Assembly (NCBI GenBank): GCA_027483045.1
Contig: JAIXVL010000257.1
Span: 1-41,091, forward strand
DNA length: 41,091 nucleotides
Direction of reading: 5' to 3'
Source: Lysobacteraceae bacterium
GTDB lineage: Bacteria > Pseudomonadota > Gammaproteobacteria > Xanthomonadales > Xanthomonadaceae
Positions 31,395-39,734 of this stretch are shown piece after piece. Both the position numbers and the translations under genes were made by a program. A model generated the notes under the pieces. That model worked only from the letters and a program-made list of their open reading frames with translations, was not told where the DNA came from and did no database searches. The first letter of the stretch is position 1, and each line of letters opens with the position of its first letter.

Positions 31395-33998
31395 ATGCGA
31401 AATGCAAGCACCCTACGCTTATCAAAAACGCCCGTGGCACTCGCCATTCAACGGGGCCTTCTCGGTCTCGGCATGCTCGCCATCGCCACTTCGGCCGCGG
31501 CTCAAGCACCTGCCGCTCAAAAGGCTGAGGATGACACCAAGACCCTCGATGCTGTGGTGGTCTCTTCGCTCGGTTCGCGCGGCGCGCCCCGCTCCGAGAA
31601 CCTCTCTGCCGCGCCCATCGACATCATTAGCGGCGACCAGTTCCACAATCAGGGCACGACCGATGTGCTCGACCAGTTGCGCGTCTTGGTGCCGTCCTTC
31701 CAGGTCAGCACGGTGCCGATCGACGACGCCGCCACCCTGGTACGCCCGGCCAATCTGCGTGGTCTGCCGCCGGACAGCACGCTCGTCCTGTTAAACGGCA
31801 AGCGCCGCCACCGCTCGGCGGTCATCACCTTCCTCGGTCATGGTCTTTCGGATGGCTCGCAGGGCCCGGATGTGTCGACCATTCCTTCGCTGGCCCTCGA
31901 CCAAGTCGAAGTGTTGCGCGACGGTGCTGCGGCGCAATACGGCTCGGACGCCATCGCAGGCGTGATCAACTTCAATTTGAAGCGTCTGACCGAAGGCGGC
32001 AGCGCTGAGACCTTCTACAGCCAAACCTACGAGGGCGACGGGCAGAACCGGCAAGTCGCTGCTCAGCTGGGCACTAAGCTCACCGAGAACGGCTTTGCGA
32101 CGTTCACCGCCGAATGGCGCGATGGCGAAGCGACCTCGCGCAGCGTGCAGCGTCCGGATGCTGCCGAAGCGGCGGCGGCCGGCTACCCGGGCGTTCCCAA
32201 TCCCGCACAGACCTGGGGCTCGCCGAACGTTAATCGTGACTTCAAGGCGGTGGCCAACCTCGGCCTGTCGGGCGAGAACGTTGACTACTACCTGTTCGGC
32301 AACGTGGCTTCGCGCGATGTGGACGGCGGCTTTTACTACCGCAACCCCACCTCGCGTTCGGGCGTCTACTCGCTGGACGGCGGCCAGACCCTGGCCATCG
32401 GCAACCTCGGCGGTGCGGCCTGCCCCACCATTGCGCTGCGCAATGCTCAGGGCAACTTGATTCCGTTCAGCACCATCAACGGCCAAGTCAACGCGCTGCC
32501 CAGCAACTGCTTCACCTTCCTGCGCAGCCTGCCCGGCGGTTTCACGCCGCGCTTTGGCGGCATTGTTCGCGACACTGCATTGGTGGGCGGCGCCAAGGGC
32601 GAGTGGCTGAATGGCATTCGCTACGACTTCTCGGCCTCGCGCGGCCAGAGCGAAGTGGAGTTCTACCTGCTCAACACCATCAACGCGTCGCTGGGTCCGC
32701 GCCAGCCTTCGGACCGCCGCTTTAAGCCCGGCTCGAACAAGCAGACCGAGACCAACTTCAACGCCGATTTCTCGAAGACGGTCGACACCTCGTTTACCGC
32801 GTATCCGATGAACTTGGCGGCCGGTTTGGAATGGCGCGAGGAAGAGTTCGAAGTGGTCAGCGGTGATCCCGCGTCTTACGAGGTGGGCCCGCTCACCGCG
32901 CAAGGCTTCCTGATCGGCTCGAACGGCTTCCCGGGCTTCAAGCCCTCGCAGGCGGGCACCTTCGCTCGCCAGAACTGGTCGGCCTACATCGACAGCGAAG
33001 CCAACTTCACTGAAAACTTCATGATGCAGGCGGCTGCGCGTTACGAAGACTTCGATGATTTCGGCTCCACGGCCAACTGGAAGCTCACCGGCCGCTGGCA
33101 GGCTACCGACAGCATCGCCTTCCGTGCCGCAGCCAGCACAGGCTTCCGCGCACCAACGCCGGGCCAATCGAACGTCACGCAGGTCTCGACCCAGTTCATC
33201 GGTGGCGAGTTGCGCGATACCGCCACGCTGTCGCCCACCAATCCGATTTCGCAGCGCTTCGGCGGCCGCCAACTGCAGCCGGAAGAGTCGGAAAACCTGT
33301 CGGCAGGTTTTGTCTTCAGCCAAGACACGTGGCTGGTGACCTTGGACCTCTACAGCATCAAGGTCACGGATCGCATTGCGCAGTCGGGCAACTTCACGCT
33401 GACTCCGGCCGATCGTGCAGCTCTGTTGGCTCAAGGCGTGACTGATGCGGCCTCGTACAGCACGGTGCGCTTCTTCACCAATGACTTCGACACCACGACG
33501 CGCGGTGTTGATTTGGTGGCCAGCCATGACGTGGACATGTGGGGCGGTACCACCAGCTTTGCTCTGGCCATGAACTGGAACGAGACCAAGGTGGATCGCT
33601 TCAATCCGGCGGTGACCTCGGATGCTCGCGTCTTCATTCTTGAGGAAGCGCTGCCGAAGACCAAGGGCAACTTCAACATCAACCACAAGAACGGCAACTG
33701 GCACACCAATTTGCGCCTGAGCTACTACGGCTCGTTCTTCGAAGATCACCTCGATACCGGCGCCATCACCGGCCCCGACGCTCTGCCGATCTACGGTGAC
33801 AGCGCTTGGATCGTGGATGCCGAAGTGGGCTACAAGTTCGACAGCGGCGTGTTCATCAACGTCGGCGCACAGAACCTGTTCGACCACTACCCGGATGAGA
33901 ACCCGTGGCAGGACGTGGTGGGCGCCAAGTACCCGGCGCACACGCCTTACGGCTTCAATGGCGGCGTGTACTACACGCGGATCGGCTACGAGTTCTAA
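31395..33998 (+). CDS. TonB-dependent outer-membrane receptor (1)
   Basis: 867 residues. The signal peptide ends near ATSAAAQA. A TonB-box-like start (TLDAVVVSSLG) is followed by the plug domain (AAPIDIISGDQF, LVLLNGKRRHRSA, VEVLRDGAAAQYGSDAIAGVINFNLK) and a beta-barrel ending in the C-terminal aromatic YYTRIGYEF. It imports a bulky ligand using TonB energy. The family also covers siderophore receptors, so the ligand is unproven; location beside the sugar permease and shared operator suggest oligosaccharide. The lack of an adjacent siderophore gene supports this weakly. A perfect terminator follows. Confidence 0.93.
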   Translation: MRNASTLRLSKTPVALAIQRGLLGLGMLAIATSAAAQAPAAQKAEDDTKTLDAVVVSSLGSRGAPRSENLSAAPIDIISGDQFHNQGTTDVLDQLRVLVPSFQVSTVPIDDAATLVRPANLRGLPPDSTLVLLNGKRRHRSAVITFLGHGLSDGSQGPDVSTIPSLALDQVEVLRDGAAAQYGSDAIAGVINFNLKRLTEGGSAETFYSQTYEGDGQNRQVAAQLGTKLTENGFATFTAEWRDGEATSRSVQRPDAAEAAAAGYPGVPNPAQTWGSPNVNRDFKAVANLGLSGENVDYYLFGNVASRDVDGGFYYRNPTSRSGVYSLDGGQTLAIGNLGGAACPTIALRNAQGNLIPFSTINGQVNALPSNCFTFLRSLPGGFTPRFGGIVRDTALVGGAKGEWLNGIRYDFSASRGQSEVEFYLLNTINASLGPRQPSDRRFKPGSNKQTETNFNADFSKTVDTSFTAYPMNLAAGLEWREEEFEVVSGDPASYEVGPLTAQGFLIGSNGFPGFKPSQAGTFARQNWSAYIDSEANFTENFMMQAAARYEDFDDFGSTANWKLTGRWQATDSIAFRAAASTGFRAPTPGQSNVTQVSTQFIGGELRDTATLSPTNPISQRFGGRQLQPEESENLSAGFVFSQDTWLVTLDLYSIKVTDRIAQSGNFTLTPADRAALLAQGVTDAASYSTVRFFTNDFDTTTRGVDLVASHDVDMWGGTTSFALAMNWNETKVDRFNPAVTSDARVFILEEALPKTKGNFNINHKNGNWHTNLRLSYYGSFFEDHLDTGAITGPDALPIYGDSAWIVDAEVGYKFDSGVFINVGAQNLFDHYPDENPWQDVVGAKYPAHTPYGFNGGVYYTRIGYEF

Positions 33999-34030
33999 GC
34001 CGCAACGCAACGCGACGTAACGCAGTAAAG

Positions 34031-34062
34031 AAAAACGGCAGGCCTAGGCCTGCCGTTTTTTT
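34031..34062 (+). terminator. Rho-independent terminator after TonB receptor 1
   Basis: AAAAACGGCAGGC, a CTAG centre and GCCTGCCGTTTTTTT form a near-perfect palindrome (22-bp core) with seven T residues at the 3' end. Confidence 0.93.
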
Positions 34063-34088
34063 GTGCGCCTTATGCCCGATGAGCAGGC

Positions 34089-34130
34089 AAAAAAAGAGCC
34101 CCTGGCGGCTTGAGGCCGACCAGGGGCTCT
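34089..34130 (-). terminator. Rho-independent terminator of TonB receptor 2
   Basis: On the minus strand, AGAGCCCCTGG pairs with CCAGGGGCTCT around a 14-nt loop that can form a small CGGC/GCCG stem, and seven T residues follow. It lies 12 bp after the receptor stop codon. Confidence 0.9.
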
Positions 34131-34142
34131 GGGGTCAAGCGA

Positions 34143-36809
34143 TTAGAACTTGTAGCTGATACCGAGGAGGGCGTTGTTGCCGTAGTCCTCGTACTGACCC
34201 GGACGCAGTGCACCGCCGAAGCTGGTGGTGAACGGCTCGTCGGTCAAGTTGGCGATCTGGAACAGGATGCCCAAGTCCTTGAGGGCGCCTTCCTGAACCG
34301 TGTAGCTGACCTGCAGGTCGACAATTTCCTCGCCACCAATCGTCGGGAACACCGGCTCCAAGAACACGTTGATGCCCTCGCCCACGTAGGAGGAACGAGT
34401 GCGACGTGATGCACGCACGCCCCAACCGAAACGCTCCCAGTAGACGGAGAGGTTCGAGGTGTAGCGCGACAGACCGGGGATCGACGACAGGCCCAGCAAG
34501 GAAGGATCGATGCTCGTGCGAGTGTCGGTGTAGCTGGCCTGTGCACCGAAGCCTTCAAGCGGCTCCCAGAGCATGCCAAACGGAACCGATGCCGCGAATT
34601 CCCAACCGGCCATCAAGCCGCCATTGGCGTTGACCGGACGGGTGTAGATACCGATCCGCGAAGCGGGCAACGTGGTGACATCGTTCGGAATCGGCAGGCC
34701 CGTGAAGTCATAGGGCACCGGCTGACGAGCGATGTAGTTCTTCAGGTCCTTGTAGAAGAACGCTGCAGAGACATAGCCCTTACCGCCGCCGAAGTACTTC
34801 TCGTACGACGCATCAAACGCATTGGCAATCCACGGGCGCAGAGTGGGGTTACCACCGCCGGCTTCCCAACGCGGGCCGCCACCGCCCGAAGGAGTGCGGT
34901 TGACGCCGTAGCCGAAGCCGGCCGAGAGATCATCCATACGCGGGCGAGCGGCCTGACGACCCAATGCCGTGCGGAAGATCTGCTCGTTCGGCAGTTCAAA
35001 GATCAAGTTCAAGCTGGGCAGCACTTCGGTGTAGGTGCTGTTGACGCTGAACGGCGTGCCGAGGTTGTTACCCGAGTAGGTCACGCGGCCGAAGCCGGTC
35101 TGGTCTGCACGCACCACTTGCACGCCCACGTTGCCGCGCACCGGGATGCTGCCCATGTCACCGGACAGATTGGCCTGGAAGTACAGCGTGGTCAGGTCTT
35201 CTTCAACGCCGAAGCTCTTGCGCGCGCCGCCGAAGTCAGCATCGCGGTTGAGGCGAGCGTAGTTGAAGCTGGCCGGATTGAAGGTCGGCAGGAACGGAAT
35301 GCCGAAGAAGCCGAAGCTCGAACCAGCACCCGGATAGGGAGCCGACTGGTTGCTGAGCGAGCAAGAGTTGATGCAGAGACGATCTTCCGTCGCAAAGCGC
35401 TCTTTCTCGCGTGTGGTGTAGTTCAGACCGCCTTCGATGCTGCTGATCCAACCGGAGTCGAAGCTACGCTCGAGCTCGATGCGGGCCTGGCTCAGCTTGT
35501 CGTCCGTGGTGTAGGGCTTGTCGAAGCCGTCGCCACCCCAGCCGCCGATATCGCGCAGGCGCAGGATCGAGGGGTTATTGAAGTCGATGCCGTACACCGT
35601 GTCGTACCAACCACCCGGATTGAGGGTCAGGTTGAGCGTGGTGCTGGTGCCCGGTGCGAAACCGGCATTGCTCTCAAAGTTGCGGCCATCGCGCGCCGCG
35701 GTGGAGCGGCTCAGGTCAGCGGTGAGCTTCCAGTTCTCGTCGATGGTCCACTCATGGTTCCAACCGTACGAGATCAACTCATCTTCGTTGGCGTAGATGT
35801 CGGTACGGAACACCGGGGTCGAGCCAGTCCAGCTGGAAGCGCCCGTCGTCGGGTTGAAGCTGACCAAGGTGCCGCCGAGGTAGCCGCCGCAGCAGCCCAA
35901 GCCGATTTCGATGCCGCGCTGATTCGTGGTGACATCGAAGGTGGAATAGAACACGTCGAACGAGCCGCGGTGGGCGTCATTCGGGCGGTACTCCAACGTG
36001 GCGTTTACGCCTTCGCGCACCGAATCAGTGATGCGGCTCTGGATGGTGGTACCGCTGATGAGCCCGTTGCCTTCATAGCCCCAAGCGCGCCAGCCGTTCG
36101 ATTGGCCCGGCGAGTTCTGATAGGCGTAGCCCAAGACCAAACCCAAGGTGCGGGCGTCGTTCTGGTCGATGTAGGTCAAGCTGCCGCGCTCGCCGTTGAG
36201 CTTGGAGTCCTCAAGGCGGTTCTGGTCGGCGCGGATGTTGAAAGCCACCACGCGCTCACTGAAATCGAGCGGGCGAATGGTCTGCAGGTCGATGGTGCCG
36301 GTGAGGCCCTGACCCACGAGGTTGGCGGTCGGCGTCTTCGACACCACCACCTGCTTCATCAACTCGGAAGCGTACTGGTCGAACTCGACGCCACGGTTGA
36401 CGCCCATGCTGACCTGCTCGCGGCCGTTCAGCGTGGTGGTGTGGAAGTCACCCGAGAGGCCGCGGATGTTGATGTCCGTGGCGCGACCACGAGTGCGCTG
36501 CGCAGTCACGCCGGGCAGGCGAGCCAGCGAGTCGGCAATCGACATGTCGGGCAGCTTGCCGATGTCTTCGGCAGAAATCGCTTCGATAATCGAAGACGCA
36601 TCACGCTTGGTGTCGATGGCGTTTTCGATACCGGCCACGATGCCGGATTTGACTTCGACGGCGTCGAGAGTCTTCGCCTCGGCCTTCTTGGCCGCTTCTT
36701 CTTCCGTTTCGTCCGCGTTGGCGGCGGCCTGGGCTTGCGCCTGGGCTGACATGGCCATGATGGCCGATGCGAGCGCCACGCTCAGCATGTCGCGCTTGAG
36801 ATTCAACAT
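34143..36809 (-). CDS. TonB-dependent outer-membrane receptor (2), Xanthomonas/Caulobacter carbohydrate type
   Basis: 888 residues from the ATG at 36809 (AGGAGACGGG upstream); the frame opens at 36842. Signal peptide, then TLDAVEVKSGIVAGIENAIDTKRDASSIIEAISAEDIGKLPDMSIADSLARLPGV, the very characteristic start of the TonB-Xanth-Caul subfamily (TIGR01782-like), which often serves carbohydrate uptake. The plug motif GRATDINIRGLSGDFHTTTLNGRE follows, and the barrel ends in LLGISYKF. It is divergent from the amylase gene with a shared 200-bp intergenic region carrying a LacI-like palindrome. It is therefore probably the receptor for maltodextrins released by that enzyme. Confidence 0.93.
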   Translation of the reverse strand: MLNLKRDMLSVALASAIMAMSAQAQAQAAANADETEEEAAKKAEAKTLDAVEVKSGIVAGIENAIDTKRDASSIIEAISAEDIGKLPDMSIADSLARLPGVTAQRTRGRATDINIRGLSGDFHTTTLNGREQVSMGVNRGVEFDQYASELMKQVVVSKTPTANLVGQGLTGTIDLQTIRPLDFSERVVAFNIRADQNRLEDSKLNGERGSLTYIDQNDARTLGLVLGYAYQNSPGQSNGWRAWGYEGNGLISGTTIQSRITDSVREGVNATLEYRPNDAHRGSFDVFYSTFDVTTNQRGIEIGLGCCGGYLGGTLVSFNPTTGASSWTGSTPVFRTDIYANEDELISYGWNHEWTIDENWKLTADLSRSTAARDGRNFESNAGFAPGTSTTLNLTLNPGGWYDTVYGIDFNNPSILRLRDIGGWGGDGFDKPYTTDDKLSQARIELERSFDSGWISSIEGGLNYTTREKERFATEDRLCINSCSLSNQSAPYPGAGSSFGFFGIPFLPTFNPASFNYARLNRDADFGGARKSFGVEEDLTTLYFQANLSGDMGSIPVRGNVGVQVVRADQTGFGRVTYSGNNLGTPFSVNSTYTEVLPSLNLIFELPNEQIFRTALGRQAARPRMDDLSAGFGYGVNRTPSGGGGPRWEAGGGNPTLRPWIANAFDASYEKYFGGGKGYVSAAFFYKDLKNYIARQPVPYDFTGLPIPNDVTTLPASRIGIYTRPVNANGGLMAGWEFAASVPFGMLWEPLEGFGAQASYTDTRTSIDPSLLGLSSIPGLSRYTSNLSVYWERFGWGVRASRRTRSSYVGEGINVFLEPVFPTIGGEEIVDLQVSYTVQEGALKDLGILFQIANLTDEPFTTSFGGALRPGQYEDYGNNALLGISYKF

Positions 36810-36934
36810 TCCCGTCTCCTGACACTGGCTGGAATAGAGCAACGCCTTTCGGCGCGGTCATTCGTGGCAGCCCGAATCAGGCTCGCGTCACGATTTATTC
36901 ATGTTAGTGCTGAGGCTCCAAACGCGCGCTTTGC

Positions 36935-36948
36935 TGCATACGTATTCA
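36935..36948. promoter_or_regulatory. LacI-type operator candidate TGCATACGTATTCA
   Basis: A near-perfect palindrome with central CG (ATACGTAT core, one mismatched pair) in the divergent region between TonB receptor 2 and the amylase. A second imperfect palindrome CAAACGCGCGCTTTG is at 36918-36932. The form fits LacI/MalR-like operators; no such regulator gene is in the window. Confidence 0.5.
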
Positions 36949-37009
36949 TGGACTTTTAACGTCTTTACTCGGTGCGACACTGGCTCAAACCCGCCGCAGG
37001 ACGCTCGCC

Positions 37010-39673
37010 ATGCCCTCCTTCACGCCCGATGTGAAGACTTTCGCCCGCCGCGTGGACTCCATCCCTGCCCCGCAGCAGCGCGCCCGCTTGGCTTGGGCGC
37101 TGGCGGGTTTGCTTTTGACCAACTCTGCCGCTGCCGAGGCCCCCAAGTCCCAATCGGTCGACTGGCGCGACCAGATCCTCTACTTCGCCATGATCGACCG
37201 CTTCGCCGACGGCGACCCGTCCAACAACGACCAAGGGGCCGGCGTTTACGACCCGGCGGACGGCAGCAAGTACAGCGGCGGCGACCTGCGCGGCCTCACC
37301 CAGCGGCTCGACTACATCGAAGGGCTGGGCGTCACGGGGCTGTGGATCACCCCCCCGGTGGCCAACCAGTGGTGGGACGAAGAAGCCCGCTTCTCGGGCT
37401 ACCACGGCTACTGGGCGAGCGATTTCTCGGCGGTGGACGCGCACTACGGCACGCTCGGTGACTACGTGGCGCTGGGGCAAGCCTTGGACGGGCGGCGCAT
37501 GACCCTGGTGCAGGACATCGTGGTCAACCACATGGGCAACTTCTTCGCCTACGACGATTGGCGCGACGGCGAGCCGGCGCATTCCTGGCGCCGGACGCGC
37601 GGTAGCCGGCCCATGGACCGGCCCACGCAATGGCCCTTCTCGCAGAACGACCCCAACGACCCGGCGCAGCGGGCGCTGTCGGCCTACCACTGGACCCCGC
37701 CGATCCGCGATTACACGAACAAGGTGCAGGAACTGACCTTCCAGATGGCCGGGCTGGACGACCTGGATACCGAGAGCCCGGCGGTGCGGCGCGCGCTGCG
37801 GAAGAGCTTCGGCGACTGGATCACCCAGGTCGGCGTGGACGGGTTCCGCGTGGATACCGCCTTCTACGTGCCCGCGGACTTTTTCCCCGATTTCCTGCAC
37901 GCCGAGGACCCGGAGGCCCCCGGCGTGATGCGCGTGGCCGCAGCGCAGGGCAACCCGCGTTTCCACCTGTTCGGCGAGGGCTTCGGCATCGACAAGCCTT
38001 TCGAAGACGTGCAGATGCGCAAGATCGACGCCTACCAGCGCCTCGAGGGCGGCATCCCGGCGATGATCCAGTTCCCGATGTACGGGACCTTCGGCGATGT
38101 GTTCGCCCGCGGCCATGCGCCGGCCGAGTTGGCCTGGCGCATCGAGCGCACGCTGGCCGTGCACGCCGACCCGTGGCGCATGCCCACCTTCATCGACAAC
38201 CACGATGTCGACCGCTTCCTCGCGGGCGCCGGCGAACCGGCCCTGAAGCAGGCCCTGCTGGCGATGCTGACGCTGCCGGGCATCCCGGTGCTCTGGCAGG
38301 GCACGGAGCAGGGTTTCCGCAACCAACGCGACGCGATGTTCGCCACGGGCTTCGGCAGCGGCGGACGCGACCACTTCGATACCGCGCACCCGCTGTACCG
38401 GCAGATCGCCGCGATGGTGCAGCTGCGCCGCGCGCATCCGGCGCTGTCGCGCGCACGGCCGAAGATCCTTGCCGCCGATGGCGCCGGCCCGGGCGTGGTG
38501 GCGTGGGCCATGCAGGGCGATGCGGAAGCCGGCAGCACCGACGGCGACCGGCTGGTGGTGATGCTCAACACCGCCGAGGACCGCCGCCTGCTCGACCTCG
38601 ACGGCCTGCCGCCCGGCGTGCGCCTCGTGCCCCTGCTCGCCCTCGAAGGCGACGGCCCGGTGCTGCAGGCCAATGCCGACGGCCGCGTGCTCGGCGAACT
38701 GCCGGCCCGCGCCGGCGGGGTGTGGCGCGTCGAGCCTGCACCGCGAACGGCGGCTGACGCACCGACGCCCGTGGACTCGGCCGCGGTGCCCACGCTCGAC
38801 GCGGTGCCCGAGGTCGTGCGCGACACGCTCGTGCTCACGGGCACGTTGCCCGCGGGCCGCGACGGCACGCTGGTCGTGGACGGCGACCTGCGGCGCGCGC
38901 AGCGCCTGGTCGCCGACGCTGCCGGGCGCTGGCGCGAGACGGTCCCGACCGATGACTTCATCGACCCGAAGGCGACCCACCGCGTCGTGGTGCTGGCCGG
39001 CGATGGACTCGCCTCACCGGGCCGCAGCTTCCGTGTCGAGCGCGACTGGAGCCTGCTCGCCGAAGGCGCCGACCCGGAAGGCGACGACGCCGGCCCCGAG
39101 GGCCGCTACCGCTACCCCACCGACCCCAGCTACGCCGGCCAGGCCAGCATGGACCTGCGCGGCATGCGGGTGTTCGGCTCCGGCGGCGCGCTGGCCATCG
39201 AATTCACGATGGGCCAAGTGCTGGACAGCTGGAACCCGGCGAACGGCTTCGACCACGTGGCCTTCTCGGTCTTCCTCTCGCTACCGGGCCGCACGGACGG
39301 CGCCACGGCCATGCCGGGCCAGAACGCCGCCCGGCCCGAGGGTCAGCGCTGGCAGGTCCGCCTGCGCACCCACGGCTGGAGCAATGCCGCGTTCACCGCC
39401 GAAGGCGCCAGCGCGAGCGCGGACGGCACGCCGCTGGTGCCGGGCGCGCGCATCGCCGTGAACAAGGCGCGGAAGATTGTTCGATTCGAGTTTCCAGCCG
39501 CGGCGCTCGGCCACCCGGCCGACCTCTCGGGCCTCGTGGTGCACGCCACCACCTGGGACTGGGACGGCGGCTGGCGCGCCATGACGCTCGAGGGAGGCGG
39601 GCACACGATGGGCGGCGGCGATGGCGCGCGCGACCCGCGGGTGATGGACGCGATGACGCTGCCGCTGCCCTGA
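37010..39673 (+). CDS. Modular GH13 alpha-amylase-family glycosidase with glucodextranase-type C-terminal domain
   Basis: 887 residues; signal-type hydrophobic stretch at ~27-42 (LAWALAGLLLTNSAAAEA). GH13 barrel (~50-500): DIVVNHMG (region I), the nucleophile Asp282 in GFRVDTA, acid/base Glu323 in FGEGF, and Asp399 in IDNHDVDRF. All three catalytic residues are intact. A linker domain (~595-690) precedes a C-terminal domain (RYRYPTDPSYAGQ, DHVAFSVFLSLPGR) like that of glucodextranase, a carbohydrate/surface-associated module. It should cleave alpha-glucans outside the cytoplasm. It is divergent from TonB receptor 2. Its DNA is clearly more GC-rich than that of the receptors, with near-uniform G/C third positions. 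Confidence 0.93.
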   Translation: MPSFTPDVKTFARRVDSIPAPQQRARLAWALAGLLLTNSAAAEAPKSQSVDWRDQILYFAMIDRFADGDPSNNDQGAGVYDPADGSKYSGGDLRGLTQRLDYIEGLGVTGLWITPPVANQWWDEEARFSGYHGYWASDFSAVDAHYGTLGDYVALGQALDGRRMTLVQDIVVNHMGNFFAYDDWRDGEPAHSWRRTRGSRPMDRPTQWPFSQNDPNDPAQRALSAYHWTPPIRDYTNKVQELTFQMAGLDDLDTESPAVRRALRKSFGDWITQVGVDGFRVDTAFYVPADFFPDFLHAEDPEAPGVMRVAAAQGNPRFHLFGEGFGIDKPFEDVQMRKIDAYQRLEGGIPAMIQFPMYGTFGDVFARGHAPAELAWRIERTLAVHADPWRMPTFIDNHDVDRFLAGAGEPALKQALLAMLTLPGIPVLWQGTEQGFRNQRDAMFATGFGSGGRDHFDTAHPLYRQIAAMVQLRRAHPALSRARPKILAADGAGPGVVAWAMQGDAEAGSTDGDRLVVMLNTAEDRRLLDLDGLPPGVRLVPLLALEGDGPVLQANADGRVLGELPARAGGVWRVEPAPRTAADAPTPVDSAAVPTLDAVPEVVRDTLVLTGTLPAGRDGTLVVDGDLRRAQRLVADAAGRWRETVPTDDFIDPKATHRVVVLAGDGLASPGRSFRVERDWSLLAEGADPEGDDAGPEGRYRYPTDPSYAGQASMDLRGMRVFGSGGALAIEFTMGQVLDSWNPANGFDHVAFSVFLSLPGRTDGATAMPGQNAARPEGQRWQVRLRTHGWSNAAFTAEGASASADGTPLVPGARIAVNKARKIVRFEFPAAALGHPADLSGLVVHATTWDWDGGWRAMTLEGGGHTMGGGDGARDPRVMDAMTLPLP

Positions 39674-39734
39674 CTTTTCGGCCTTCGGGGGCGCTGGCAT
39701 AGTCGGCTAAGCATCAGCCGGAGACCCCGCTCCA

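Noticed and set aside
31791-36749. Long open frames antisense to both TonB receptors (31791-34010 minus, 35118-36749 plus)
   Set aside because: They have no signal peptide, motif or ribosome site; both receptors are unambiguous on the opposite strand.
36965-38980. 671-codon open frame antisense to the amylase gene
   Set aside because: The composition (His, Arg, Val, Gly) is that of a mirror frame, and the plus-strand gene has all GH13 catalytic motifs.
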